From Taenia hydatigena (lineage: Eukaryota; Platyhelminthes; Cestoda; Cyclophyllidea; Taeniidae): a stretch of 64,000 nucleotides of DNA. The stretch is from the NCBI GenBank assembly GCA_036345935.2, contig JADWOT020000009.1:12055769-12119768 (forward strand), given 5' to 3'. The position numbers and the translations under genes are program-made. Below the pieces are notes generated by a model. The model saw only the letters and a program-made list of their open reading frames with translations, had not been told where the DNA came from and did no database searches. Of the stretch, positions 21,069-34,200 are shown piece after piece; the first letter of the stretch is position 1, and each line of letters starts with the position of its first letter.

Positions 21069-23322
21069 TATGCTCATTTCCGTTCCCTCCCTTCTGCTCC
21101 CCCTCCTCATCGTCATCATCATCATCCGATCGCCTTAACGACATGCAAACCTGTGTTGTGGGTAGAACATGCAACCGTAGTGTTTGTTGTGAGGCGTCCA
21201 CTTAGTTTCGCTTTGATCCTTGGGTGAGCAGAAGGGTGCAGACAGTTCTATGTTCACTGAGTTGATCAATGCTTAAATCCACTGTTTGAATTGCTGACAC
21301 GATTTTTAGAGCAGTAGATCCTACTTTACTAACAGTCATCATTGAAATCTCATAGATGAGGTGTGGATGTTTGGTTGCGGGAGCTGTCGCGTTGCCAAAG
21401 CTGAATGAGTAATTTGGAAGTGGAGGAATCCCATTTGCTAAGGCAGCCAAGTTACTTTATCCACTAATCCTGTTTGATCTTGCATCCATCGAAACTGTCT
21501 TCCATGATGATGATGATGTGCTAGGGATGGTGTGCTTTGAACTAAACTAAGTGGGTGGAAGGTGGGTGGGTTGGACTTGATGTGTGGTTGAAATGAAGCG
21601 GAATCCGTCTGGTTCATTCACTGGGCCGACAAATGGGTTTATGCACACAAAACAAATTGCGAATAGTTGGACTGGCGACATGAAAGCCATATTGGCAATC
21701 ATAGCTGGAGACAGATCAGACTTGAGTGAACCAACAACTTGCCATTCGAAAACGTTTAAGAACAGCGACTTGACCATGACGCGAGAGCATGATGGGCATG
21801 AGGCATTGACGAGGGACGGTGCCGCATTTGGTAGCCAAGTGACAAGACTGAACCTTCGACGACAATCACAGCCACGCACCACCTATCGTCAAGATGCCAG
21901 CTAATAATAGTACAAGTACAAGTGCGCATGCAACACGGTGTGGTAGTCGAGTCCCTCGAGTAATAGTGAATTCAGTCATCAGCCAAAGTCCCTCCTAGCG
22001 GTGTGGACGTTTTGAAGATGGAAATCGATTGTTACTGACGTTTTTGATGGTGATAGTCAGCAGACCACAGCACAACAGCCATTATGCCTTATTTCCGGCC
22101 GCATGCTTGCCTGTCCGCCTGCCTGCCTCACCCATTGATACGTTGTCATGGAACTACACAAGGGACGCATATTGTGAGGAGGACGGTGAACATGACGCAC
22201 ATTGTCCAGCACCGTGCTCACAAGCCAAGCCAACAAATGCCACCCACCCACCTACCCAGTCACACCCCCGCCTAAGCCAATGAGAGCTTACCTCAAAAGT
22301 CAACCAGCGTGCAACGCATGAAGGGCAAAGCACCATGCGTCACAAGGCGAGCACTTGCAACATGGACGAATGATTCTGTGGGGGTGTGATGTCGTCCACG
22401 TCTTCCGTGGGAAGAAAAGAAGACCCAGTTGTTGATGGAGCCCAGTAGCAACAACAACAACAGTAAGAGAACGAAGAAGAAATGGTAACTTGACAAGTCA
22501 TATTTTTAGACGCGGTGCACCTTATTTTAGTTCCCGAAATCTGAATTACTTCTACAGTGAGACATTTCAGTAGTTTTGTAAATAAATTAATGAAATTCTA
22601 AGCTGATGGGCGAAACAAACGTTTTGTCAATCAGAATCCTTAGAAGATATGTTTAAAAGAAACGGTTGACGTCTTATGTTGATGTTAGACTGTAAGCTTT
22701 GAAAAGAAGGAAGGAGACAAACATGTTTCCACTCCATCTTGTCAAAAGTAGTCGTAGGTATTCTTTACTACTCCTTTACATAAAACGGCTTAAAAAGTCG
22801 CATTTAATTCGTGGAAGTGACATATTTTGAGTTTTTGAGTATAAATTCGCCTTACACGACAAATTTTACGGAAACTTTTATCCCCGTTTTCGTGGCGCAT
22901 CCAAGTATATTTTTCAGGAAATCCAACCCCAAAAAAAGGAATTAATCATGAATGCATATTTTTCGATAACAGCTTAAAGTGCTGCAGTTAACTGGGAATC
23001 GTGTAATGTAATACATCTCGATTTATGCATGACAGCTTGCCTGATCAATGTGGCATGCGCATTCACTCTGCCCTTGCTTTTATTTGATACTTGTTTTCCT
23101 AACAAACTGGAAACCGGTCCTCCACAACCGTCATCCTTGATTGGGCCATAAAATAGCAAGCAGCGTTCTGCTCAATTGTCAACCAAAATACACCCACTCA
23201 GAATGGAGTGACATGCTCATTCCATTCTGACTCGTTATGAGTGAAGGTAGTAATGCATGAAGCGTCAAAAGAGGTTTATTGCAAACCATTACTTGCTAAT
23301 TCTTAGGATCTTTACGCCATTA

Positions 23323-26315
23323 TCATCCCGGTAGATTGTAAAAAATGGTGTTGCATTTTGCAGTGGTGGCACACCTACGCTTGTTATCTTGATCCTGTTG
23401 GGAAAAATTGATGCGAATTGCTGCACAACTCTCGCATTCGATTAATTTCCAACCTGGCCGAGGTAGCGCCACTTTGCGGTGGTCGAAAGGCGGTGGAAGA
23501 GGTTTAATGGAACACGCTTTCCCACTTCTTGCAAGCACTTCTCCTCCTCCTTCTCCTCTACCTTGAGGATTAGTTGAAGAGCGTGACACTACATCAGAAA
23601 GCAGTATCCACAAAAATGACGTAAAGTATTAGGAGTGTATTTTTCGCTTCTTTAATTGCACGCTTGTGAGCTGACATTTCTAGTGCCTTGTAAAGAAGTT
23701 TTTCATAGACTGTTTTTCCAGTTTTTTCCACATAAGTGCTTTCGCCTTTTGTACTGCAGACGACTATTGTGCGATTTTGCGAGGCATTGCGCATTGGGGA
23801 TTCTTTACCACTGGCTAGCACGTCTGCAGGCGTGGTTCCCCATTGCTAACATGACGACCCAAAACCATCCATCTCAGATGTGTTTTTTAATCACTGGCGT
23901 CGTCATTCATAGCTAGGAGCATAAATTTCAGGCGATTCTGTTGCTGGACATTATTTTGGGTCGTGTAGTAACGTCAGGAAGTAGAAAAGCAATGCAAACT
24001 TTTCCAATGTGTCCGACTTTCGATTGATCGAGGTAGTCAGTGAGACTCTGTTTCACCTTATCATTGTAAAAGCTGATAGTGAATGGGTAGGGGTGGAGAG
24101 TCGTGGCGCCAAACGGAATCGTCGCATAGTTAAGCGCTAAGTTAAACACAACTTGAACATCCTCCGTTGTTTCCTTTGTATAAGCTTTAGCGTAGGCGCC
24201 TGTCTGCCTCACTCTCTGATGCGTCGACCATCGAATAGTTGTTGATGCTTTAAACACTGTCAGGAATGGTGCTTCCTAAATCATCCTTGTGAAGCTGAGA
24301 GGGTGGGTGGTGGATTTCACTAATTGCGTTACACGCAGAATGGATTCGATATCGCTGTAAATGGCATGGAATGAAGTTGACGGGTTTCGTACCCCTCAGA
24401 GTGGGGCAACGTTCTACTGAGGTGTTTTAGGAGCATTTTTCCAACAACTCATCCATTTTTTATCAACCAAAGTGTAAAGTATCTTCTCTGTGTGAATAAT
24501 CAGCATAAGCTTTCCTTTGATATTTAGCCGCCTGCCTAAGCTGCATTCAGTCACTAGAGTTGGGAAGATGATATCATTCGTTGACGAAGTTTGTGGGGAC
24601 TGAATTGGATTTGGTTTGAGTTATTGATTGCTTTCTTGCAGAGCATGAAGGGGCAGTGATTTGCAAACTTGTTGGTTCTGCGCAAAGTCAGTCATGGAGA
24701 GGTGTCTTTCCTTTGGAGAGTTGAGGTTCTGGTAACCGGACGTAGAAACCGAGGTAGTGGTCCCTATGGTCTGGGCGAATGCGCTGCTATTTTGGTATGG
24801 ATGACGATGGTGGTGATGATGAGTTGTTAGCGTAAGGAATGGGCAGAAGGGTTATGTTGAAAGGACGAAGCATGAACGCCGAGGAGAGAAAGGGGTGCGT
24901 GTAGTAAAACGTGTAGTGAAGCTGCATATGAGGTCACTATATTGGCAGACATCTGAACAATCGTCGTTTGAAAAACCGTCGCTATCAAGGTCTGTGCTTC
25001 TTTTTCAACCCAAGTTACTCTTGCCAATGACGAGCTGTCTTTTCGTTCAGCTGTAGTGTTTTGTCGTTGGCTTGTTTGCGTCTGGCTTATGAATTTCAAG
25101 AGGTCAAATAGTTGCATTGTTCATAAACTCGACTGCACATGACTGCTAAGCCTTTGGTGCAAGCGTACTCTTGACTTGAAGAGGTCTTTAAAATTACTAG
25201 AAGTTATCCAAACCATAGAGGGCTACAACTTTCCTCAAGTTGGAGGGAGTCAGCTCCATTATCCCTGATGATGATGGTGATAGGCGTTTTATCGTGTCTT
25301 ACTATCCATCACGCTCTATCAATAACGTCACTGTTTTTTTTTTATGATTCAGTAGTCACTTCCACTTCATGGTCACGAAACATCCACCGGTAGCACTATA
25401 AAGCTGGGGTGCAATCCCATTTACAAGCATTACGACATTCTTTCCTCACGGAAAAGTGTAAACAATTTCAGTTGCATATGGTCTCGTAATTGCGAAGTTA
25501 TTTCACATGACATTTAGAATAGACAAAGGTCGTGTAGACTGCTAGCATGGAGCGTTAATTCTTCTGGTTACAGCTGAATGACAAGCAGAATTGTTAGTAA
25601 GTACACAATACTTGCTGCTGGAATTCACCTTGCCGCAGTCAGCTTTAGCTAATCCACACCACGATTTATTTGTTTTGTTTGATGAGGCTGGAAAAGAGAA
25701 GATGTTGTAGTCCTGTTTGAGCAGGGCTGTTAGATGAGACAAAGAGTCTTCAACTGCATTGGTTGCATTCAAAGATGGAACATGAGTGTACGTGACGCGA
25801 AAAGTCATAAACGATTGTGTTGCAGATTAAATAAATAACTCAACCTGAGTAGTTTTTGCTTGATATATGAGGCACGTGCAAAAGTGGGGTTGTAGGATAC
25901 AGCAGCGACCATAGATGGGCTTCGGGGTGGGTGAATCTGAAGCCGGACAGGTTGCTGACCATCTGAAGCACGAGCAATAAATGGTGAGGGTGGTTTGCTA
26001 AAGAAACAGTGCGTGACACTGAAAGCTAAGCATTGGAGGATCACTGATTGTCTCAGTGACTGTCGCGCGCAAGGTAGGCTCCATTCCACCCTTGAAATAA
26101 TAAACAGGAGGTTTGATTGTAAATAGGATCATGGTGCTATTGTTTCCTCGACAAAGCCCTGATGCTTCGTTTGGATTCCAGGTGGGAGTGAAGGCGCCAC
26201 CTTGTTTCGAGGAGGCTTTGCAATTGTTAGCTCGTTTATCTGGGAACATGGAAGTTAGTAGGGAGGCTAGAATGAAGGTTGTGTTGTCGACCCGGGCGCT
26301 CGATTCGTGCTTCAT
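23323..26315 (-). CDS. Probable multi-exon gene, unknown extracellular-type protein
   Basis: Six minus-strand open segments follow one another: 26315-25998, 25808-25542, 25117-24827, 24257-23928, 23821-23594, 23613-23323. Three show plausible 3' splice sites. The segments share sequons (DNTT, NNST, LNAT, NKTNKS, QNTT) and cysteines, suggesting an ectodomain. No domain is recognised with confidence. Exact exon ends, start and order are not resolved, and some segments may be chance frames. The span is head-to-head with KCC copy 2. Confidence 0.35.
23594..23813 (-). CDS. Exon-like segment
   Basis: The minus-strand acceptor ACGTGCTAG opens a frame reading SGKESPMRNASQNRTIVV and KTVYEKLLYKALEM, with sequons NAS and NRT. 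Next in order after the 23928-24248 segment. Confidence 0.3.
23928..24248 (-). CDS. Exon-like segment with good acceptor
   Basis: On the minus strand CATTCCTGACAG precedes a frame of about 106 codons reading ASTTIRWSTHQRV, VQVVFNLALNYATIPFG and SLTDYLDQSKVGHIGKV to a stop. Amino-acid composition is protein-like; the family is unknown. Confidence 0.35.
   Translation of the reverse strand, partial: ASTTIRWSTHQRVRQTGAYAKAYTKETTEDVQVVFNLALNYATIPFGATTLHPYPFTISFYNDKVKQSLTDYLDQSKVGHIGKVCIAFLLPDVTTRPKIMSSNRIA
25542..25808 (-). CDS. Exon-like segment with sequons and four cysteines
   Basis: 88 codons to a stop, with sequons LNAT, NKTNKS and VNSS. Cysteine spacing is WC-x6-DC, then YC and AC, loosely like an EGF-type fold. 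Part of the putative gene 23323-26315. EGF identity is a guess. Confidence 0.3.
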   Translation of the reverse strand: MTFRVTYTHVPSLNATNAVEDSLSHLTALLKQDYNIFSFPASSNKTNKSWCGLAKADCGKVNSSSKYCVLTNNSACHSAVTRRINAPC

Positions 26316-26846
26316 TCTCGTAGTTTTTCGCGATCATATATGGTGGAGTGAGCCACCACCTGTCAATCCTTTGGTCCGGAAGGCTCTTACTTCCTCCCAA
26401 TACTTTATGCACGCATTCGATCACCACCAAAATGCCAATAAACTGTCCTTATGCACTGTCATGGTGGTTGGAGGCTTGGAATGACTAAAAAAGCCGGACG
26501 AAATGGTTACAAAATGACGAGATATACCTCTACGATTGGGATGTTGTTACATGATGTAATAAAAGTGAGATATTTTCATCACCCATTTCTAGGACGTGAG
26601 AGAAACTCTATCCATTGTCACCAACTAGCTCACATCATTGACAGCGAAGCGAGGGTGACACTCGGAGACAATTGTGTGGCCTGTGAGATCACATTTTATT
26701 GGCAAAATGTTGTTAGACGATCTTCATTCAGAAAAGAACAGCGTGATGCAACAACCCCTCTTCACCGCTAGACGAATGAAATTGGTTGGGCGGGGCTTGG
26801 GACAAAAACAGCAAGTGGTTAGTTGTGAAGCCAGATGGTCGGCTAA

Positions 26847-27089
26847 GGCATTTGCTCAGTGAGGCGGAAAACAATTGACCACCAGCTGAAGGACTCGTTC
26901 GGAGTTGATTTAACAAAGTGCTCGAATCTGGCTGTGTGGAAAACAATCTCCAATCTGTTTACGCGCTTTGCATCCACAGAGAAAGTGGGGGCAGAGTCTA
27001 GTGTGTTTTTAGCTGAGCCTGTATGCGGACTCCATGACCTGGGGGATGACAAGCCCATTGACCTAATTAAATTCGTCCGTCATGCGTGA
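26847..27089 (+). CDS. Unassigned open segment
   Basis: A plus-strand frame opens after a stop at 26844 and runs 80 codons, including DHQLKDSFGVDLTKCSN and GLHDLGDDKPIDLIKFV. A splice acceptor (TTTGCTCAG) sits at its left edge. It reads like coding sequence but no family is recognised, and the opposite strand is also open. Confidence 0.25.
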   Translation, partial: GICSVRRKTIDHQLKDSFGVDLTKCSNLAVWKTISNLFTRFASTEKVGAESSVFLAEPVCGLHDLGDDKPIDLIKFVRHA

Positions 27090-27926
27090 TGCTGCACACT
27101 CATTTCAACAAGGTCATCCTCTGCGTTCTCCACCATGCCCTTATTTTAATGACATCTCATCCACACCTGTGTTCCAAGTGTACATTTTCCTTCTATCACT
27201 TTATTTCCTTTTTTGCTACTTTTATTTCACTAAGCAACTTTTTAAACATGGAAGTAAACGAAATAATTGGACATGCTCATGGTTTGGGAGCGTGTCAAGG
27301 TGGGATTGAGTGACACAGTGGAACATTGGCGTGGGAAAGTGGTAATGGCCTACCACTTGGAGTTTAGGCGCCTCAAGTAGTGCACAGGGGTGCCCTCCAC
27401 CGAACGATGCAATGCTCTGTTCGTCTGTCCATCCACTGACTCCTTCAACTGTGATGACTCATCTGGCGGTGGTGCGTGATGACTCATGACTTATGACAAT
27501 GAGGGTAAGACGGCAGTGTGGTGGGCCTCTTATCACCACCCGATCCTCTTATTGGGACAAACGTCCACGTGCATTCGATTTTCACCCGTTCAGTCGTTTG
27601 GGTCTTACGCCCGTGTCGTGCCCTACTCGCTGTGTAGTCAGGTTCCTTAACCAAGCAGAAGAGCTTGTTGCTCTTGTTAATGACAGATTACTCAGCTTTC
27701 CTACCATTCCGTAGTAGATTTTAATTTGTGTGATGAAGGTACTGGGTGGTATGTTCATCCACACGCGCGTCCAAATGAAGCGCTTTCTTATTCTGCAACA
27801 AATAAATGGTGTATATTTTTGTCTGGGGGAGTGTTGCCACACCTACAGCTGATATGCAAATGCGTAGTTATGCGAGCGCCCCATTGTCCGATGGAGAAAT
27901 AAAGTTTCACCACAATCTCCGTCGTG

Positions 27927-27947
27927 GTGTGTGTGTGTGTGTGTGTG
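27927..27947. repeat. (GT)n microsatellite
   Basis: Lies 165 bp upstream of KCC exon E1. It immediately follows a short open frame. Confidence 0.9.
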
Positions 27948-28111
27948 CTGCCGGCACGAGCGATTGCGTGCTCTTTTGTGGGCAAAGAAATTACGAAATG
28001 ACTACCCTCAGGGTGATTAATAGATCTGTTAGGTGTGTTTAGTGGGGTGAATTAGGATGGATTACTTGCCTTCAGAAGTGAGGAACTAATGGTATTTTTT
28101 GTTGATTATAG

Positions 28112-28237
28112 CGCGAATACGGTACACGTCCACCCTTACCTTCAGTAATTCACAAGCTTTCCGCCTACACTGGAGGCATTGAGCCCACAGCCAATGAGAC
28201 GAAATTGCTCCGACACAAACAAGTCACAAGAAAGGCG
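28112..28237 (+). CDS. KCC copy 2 exon E1: N-terminal cytoplasmic segment
   Basis: Acceptor GTTGATTATAG, donor GTATGT, phase 0 at both ends, 42 codons. [20 protein letters not shown] aligns with MDTRPKVSSLLNRLVSYT just before helix 1 of vertebrate KCCs. It ends in VTRKA, directly followed by [11 protein letters not shown] of E2 after a 7.8-kb intron. Copy 1's equivalent would fall 1.3 kb left of the window. Confidence 0.85.
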
Positions 28238-31200
28238 GTATGTTCTATTCATTTTTACCTGCAAGAAGAACATTTGAACTGCTAAGATTTGCGGTTTCTG
28301 TTTTAAGTCATACCCAAACGCTTTTACCTGTCCGTGGATGTGTGATGGGTTGGCAATGGTAGCCGAAGAGGATAAGCCTTGTGATTGAGAGCAAGTAACC
28401 CTCACTTCGAATAGAAGAAGTGGACTTGCATACATCATTGCTGTCCTTAATGCATTAAGTATTCGGCTCACACCAAAAAGTGTCTGCGCTGTGCACTTCT
28501 TGTTTAAATAAATGCAACCAGGAGCAGTTCACCCCTTAATCCACCTCCTCCTCATCAAATGATAAATATCTGCAAATTTACTTCCGCTTTTAATGTGTAT
28601 GGCGTGTTTTACTTCTGTGTTATGAAGAAAAGGTGTTAGCTAGAGCGACCCACGTGCTTCTGTTTCATTGTCCGAGATGTGGTGGTCATGCGAACGGGTC
28701 TGACTTATTTTGGAGATGACAGCTTCCTCTGCATCGTGTCCAAGTGGTCACAGTTACTTTGCTGGAAGCTAGCAAAGCATATTGGTCTCGAACTAATAAT
28801 GTTCCTGTGCTTGGGAGTGAGGTTTCAGTTACTATGAAGTTAATACTACCGAGTCAGCGAGATGAAGCTGTGATAGGTGCCGACCACACTGGCAGAGCAC
28901 GCAGCCCCAACCGCCTGGCAAAGTTGTGTTTTTGAAATGGCAAAATGCCTGGCTTTGTGCATGGAGAATGTGGAGAAGAAATTTGTAAAATTTACTGCCG
29001 TGTGAAGTTTTTTTGCGGCGAACTGTGTGCGTGACTGCCTCGGTGAAGCGTTGGTGTGTCCTGCTGCACTGAATGTTTGAAGGATTGTAGTAGGAGAGGG
29101 TGAGTGGGAACTCTCCTACTCCTCACTGCTTGTCCAAATTGTTTGATGTTGTGCTCTTATTCCTACCCTCACTCTGATCATCCTTTTGATCTCCCGCATC
29201 TAAGTATTGAAGGGGTTTCCGTGTTCTGTAAATGCGGATTCACTTGCGATTGACAGACGGTAGGATGCGTGATTGCTTGACTTTGCAATGGAAGAATTCG
29301 CTAAGGCGGAAGGAAATGAGGAAGTGAATGGAATTAAGAGGAGTAATTGAAAAACCAACGTAAGATCGTGTGTGTGTGTGTGTGTGTGTTTAGGTGAGGC
29401 TCTACTTGAGCAGTGAAGTGAAGGGTTGGTAGGCGGGATTGTGTTCCTCCATAAACGCTTCCTAATCAAATTGCTTTTCAAGCCTCTTAAGATATAAAAT
29501 TGTAAGCTAGTTAAGTGAGGCGTTTTGATCGCAAGTCTGTTTGTTTTTATAAATAGGGTCACTGCTCTATCTCGATCAGCTGACTAATCATACCTCATTT
29601 AACCCGTTAAATTAGTGCGAAAATGCCTCCTTGCCTAATCACGCCTGTCGTCGCTTTTGTGAAAGCGCTTGTGCATAGGGTACACAAAGCAAACCACTTT
29701 ATTTTAGCAAATGAATGTTATTTTAAAGTGTACGCTCCCATCGATGAGTATCTCGTATGGTATGACAACTCACATTGTCGGTATTCATGTCAGCTTTGGT
29801 CGTCTTCTCAGCAACTTTACCTCATCCTCAAGTCACAAAGCACCGACAGGTTGGGAATGTTGTGGTACGCTATTAATCGTGCAGCGTAGTCACATGTAAT
29901 GACTTTATGGTTATAAGGTGATTTGTAAGGCGACTAAATGGGAGTAAAAGCGATCGCTACATTCGTGAAGAATGCATGCTCTTTCCATGTGCAAATGTGT
30001 CTAGGTCTCTCGAATGTAGTCAAACGCTGCTCATCCATACAGACCGTGCAAATGGGCCCATATATTGTCACACTTGACTTGCATTTCATGTTCTTTTTAT
30101 AAGATGACGAAGCAGCCCCATGGTCCGTTAATTATGTGTTAGCTGTGTCCACAATTGGCCTGGTGTAAGTGGTATGTAATTATTGCATTTTGGAGTTTAA
30201 CTGCGGACCAGACGACACACACAAAAGACGGTTTGGAAAGAAATTATCAAATCTAATTGACTGCACAGATTTAGACGCAAGGGAGACTGAAATGTTGTAA
30301 TTGCTCCCAGTTCGTGATGGGTGTGTGTTTCCAGGAAGAGATGGAGGTCACATTTTATTAAACACCATACAGCTGCTTTGATGTGTTTACGATCTTCCAA
30401 CGAACTCCTCACTGTAGTGTGGTGCAGTATTTTGAAGCACTTGGGGATGAAACTGTCAATGTTGTCAACATGAACCGGTTTGGAGAGAATGCGCCAGGTT
30501 GGATAGTTTTGGCTGTGTCTTTGGGAAAAAGACTAAAGCGTGCCTTTTGCGAGGTAGAATGAGTAACCTTTTATAAGGCACATTTAGTGAGGCGTTTACA
30601 TCCATAATCACCATTTATTTACTTATTTCCTTCTACATAAATGCATATTCACATTATTATTGCGACGCATGAGGAGACCGGTAAAACCTTTTATTTCTGT
30701 GCACCAATGAAGTCGAAAGTGCTGAAGACTTGCCACAATACTTAATTCATTGTAATGCTCAAAATTACACTACCAATATGCAACTTCCCTCCAACATGAA
30801 ACTTTGTGCTGCACGTCTTCATTTCGTGCACTTCATGTCTCTACAAGCAAGCCGTAGGTACCTCATTTCTACTTCTCAGCTACCCATCTCTCACTCGATC
30901 ATACGATTGTTGATGAGTGGAATACTGTGGGTGGGGACGCAGAAGAGGATGCAAATGAGGATGGGCTAGCATCTCCTCCTAGAATGCTGCGTTTTAGCGG
31001 TGGGATGAGGTCATGCATTGCGTCGTCTCATGAGAAGTCGACTTGCCTTAGTTGTTGGACTGCACCAAGCAGACGCCGATTGGAGATTCCGTTGCTCTCT
31101 GATCTTCGCGAAGTGAATTATTCCACTTTGCCTTTTGTGGGTATGGGGAATTCTCAGTGGCGTGTATGTGAATGTGTGTCTGTGAACGTGCGTTGGTGTT

Positions 31201-34200
31201 AGGGTGGGTGATCGGGTGGATGGTTGGTGGGACGATGAAGAGTGAATCCTTTGAGGATAGCCACTGATGAATTGGCTTGCTTTACAAACGCTGCAGTACA
31301 AGAGCCATTCCCCACTACAGACTAGTCAGTGAGGCGCAGGCAGTGCTCCTTAACGTGCATGGAGGTGCAACCTGTTCACTCAGTCGTAATCAGCACGACA
31401 CCTACCTCTCACTTGATGTGGGCGTAAACCACGAACCACTTTGTCATCATTCACGTAACCCATAGATAGTAGTTGCCAATTGGATGTCCTGCTACCTCAA
31501 GTGCTATCAATAAGTCGTATCAATTTCCGCGAAGTGTTCCAGGTTCGCTTCTACAACCTCGGATTTGGATTTGCATTGCTTAGTCAAGTAAACAAGTTGA
31601 GATCACACATGTCAGGTTCAACCCACATTTTATAAAAGTAGTTACACCGATACATATCTGTCCACGCTTTACAGTACATAAACAGGTCTCTGTGTGCTAC
31701 GACGCATCGTCCTGGGGAGACATATAGTAAACGCGCGCACCTTTTGATTGCCTGATGCTTTAATTTTGGAGGATCGAGTGGACTAGTCGTGGCTTATAGG
31801 GTGAGAATATAGTCGCAGCAAGTCGTGGATTCGAGCATAGAAAGCGTTACAAATAAGGTCCATGTAGACATGCACATTTGGATACTTTCCTTTCGGAGAA
31901 GTCAGATTCGATTGATAGCCTTTACTTACTACTGCTACCTCCATAAATGAAGCTTTAAGCGATCACAAGGATCACGCATAGTGGTCTATTCTCTCCCTAC
32001 ACCTATTCATCGATGCACGGCATAGGTTAATGCGTCTATCCATTTTGGAGGAAAGAAGGCGAGAGTCTTGTCGCAGTGCTGATGAAAGAAATCAGGCGTT
32101 ACACGTTCAGCACTCCTAGAAGGTGATTAACTTTTCCTTCCCCTTTGGACCCTGGTTGTGGCGGAACTATTGACTCGTGAGAAGAGCTGCAAAGCTCTTC
32201 GTGTGTTAATTCACTTTGCTTGACTCGGGTAACGTGGACAGTGAGATTGGTACAGTGAGCATTCGAATTTGTTTCATTCCCAATTGTGTGAAAGAGGGAA
32301 CTTCAAGTGTTGTTACACCTTTGCCAAATTTGTCCTATTTTATGACTTCACTATCGTCATTGTCAATTCCACACCCGTTTCTTCACGGCAGTATCCTTGT
32401 GGCTGTGATCCCTCGTACAGTAGGGAGGACAACGTGTTGCCCTCAACTCACGGACATGAGTTTGTAGTTGAGGACGACAAAATGTCAGCATTGCAAAGCA
32501 CAGACCATGCTACATTCACCTGAGGCGTCATGCGCTATTAGTGCATCAAAAATGCCATCTTAGGTGCGTGGTCGTTTAAGGTGACGATGAGCTAGACACA
32601 GCCACTTCTCTTTGTGGGAAATCATAATGGGCAAAATGGAGGCGAATCCCGGAAACTTAGTGAGAAACCATACGCACCTTGTGACCATTATCGCAATGTC
32701 TTTCTCTCAAATGGTAGCACTTCGAAAAGTGAACAGACATTTGGGTGGCAATTCAAATGGGCACACTTCATTTTGTCGCAAGCTGAAGTTGGTCCGAAGA
32801 CTGTAGCTACTTCAATGCGAGGAAGAATCTTGATGAGAATTTCCGCAATGAGAAATGAAGACCTAATCCATTAGAAAGTAGGCAATGCAGAATACTGTCC
32901 ACAATATCTCCAACCACTTCATTCTACATTTGTTAAATACTTAGGTTGGCGAGGTCATAAATTGCCCTTCTCCTCACCTCTCCTACTCCCAAGAGAATGA
33001 ACGGGTGAAGGAAAGGAAGTAGATTCGCCAACCACCATTCAACTTTTAATGGCAGTTTGCCAAGCTTATTAAGTCTACGTGCTCATCATTTTGGACATTT
33101 GAGACACATGGAACCCCTAAGTGTTTTGGATCCAAAATAATGGGAACATTTGAGAACAAATCACTGCTGTCAAAGCGTCACCATTTGACGCATTTTGGAA
33201 GCCTTGCTGTTGGGATTTACCACTTGTTGTAGTGATCTCTGGCGGCAGAACGAAAAGGGACATTGAAGTCCAAAGCAGCAGAGAGTAATGATCTGTGGTT
33301 AGAATGTGACGGCAAGTCGCAACTTTATGCCTTGACAAATCTGTGCTCCTCCGGAAGCGAAGAACATCGTCATCCGTGCAGCCCACAATCTGTTTCACCG
33401 ACCGTAAAACAACTTACACGAGATGAAATTATTGAAAGGGAAGGAAAACGCTCATTTTGATGTCGACGATGATGGGGAAGAAGAATGGAAATCACGCAAG
33501 TGTAATGTGATACGGTGGGATCTGGAATAGTTGCAAGAGAGGATTGCTTACCCCTGCGCTACGCCATGCGGATAATAATCGCATTCTCATCACCCATAGC
33601 AACCACTCTCACCGAATCGTGAATCAAAGTGAGGCAAACTGATTTGTACACTGCTCAGTTTTCGATGCGCAAGACGCGAGTACTTTGACAAGCATTCATC
33701 TCTTCACGATGATTACACGATATACGAGTTCGAGGACCTGAGACATTTGTGTGTGCTTGTAGCTGATGCTTTTCTGATGCAGTTACGTTTGGCTGATACA
33801 GGTGTCCCACAAATCCGTCACGCACGGTGGACATCTGGCTAGACAGACAAGTGTGGGTGGAATGAGGAGAGCGTAAAAGTGCGACACGTAGAGGTAGAGG
33901 TTACAGTATGCTGGGTAAAAGGGCGTGCTGAAGATGATGACGATGAAGTGACACTACCACCTATCCAAGCAAAAGGCATTTCACGCGCGTCCGGATCATG
34001 CAATCATTGATTCGCCGTCGCGCGACCAGCAGGCATAAACGTTGGAGGCGCGCATATTCCCTACCCACCTTCCTCCTTCTTCCTCTTTCCCTCCCTCTCT
34101 TTTCCCCTTTATGACTGCCTTTCCATTAGTTATACCCTTCTCCCAAAACCGGACATAAACCTTCCTCCAGAGTCCTATTTGGTAGTGAGTTATTTGTTAT

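Larger units (their letters stand above)
1..21244. repeat. Long direct repeat, copy 1 (KCC-bearing)
   Basis: Position 1 onward matches 29433 onward in the same orientation through 21244/50753. By eye there are only a few substitutions per kb plus short indels. The offset moves from 29432 to 29464, 29494, 29529, 29499, 29497 and finally 29509. Similarity stops after the shared pentamer AGACA. Copy 1 continues into the spacer, copy 2 into unrelated right-flank sequence. The left limit is not visible because the window opens inside the repeat. Confidence 0.97.
21245..29432. other. Spacer between the two repeat copies (seen once in this window)
   Basis: 8.2 kb lacking a second copy here. It holds the N-terminal KCC exon of copy 2, minus-strand exon-like segments (23323-26315), an unassigned plus frame (26847-27089) and TG tracts (27927-27947, 29368-29389). 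At 21547-21904 both strands are open for about 106-111 codons, with no recognised product. If the duplication is tandem, this is the first third of the copy 2 unit and should recur just left of the window. Confidence 0.8.

Noticed and set aside
21547..21904. Overlapping 111-codon (minus) and 106-codon (plus) frames just after the first repeat copy
   Set aside because: Both strands are open, neither shows a domain or convincing splice sites, so a gene cannot be chosen.
27806..28042. Possible KCC initiator exon containing MQMRSYASAPLSDGEIK
   Set aside because: The ATG context and position are tempting, but the only donor-like GT lies in the GT microsatellite, the phase does not join cleanly to E1, and there is no similarity to KCC N-termini.
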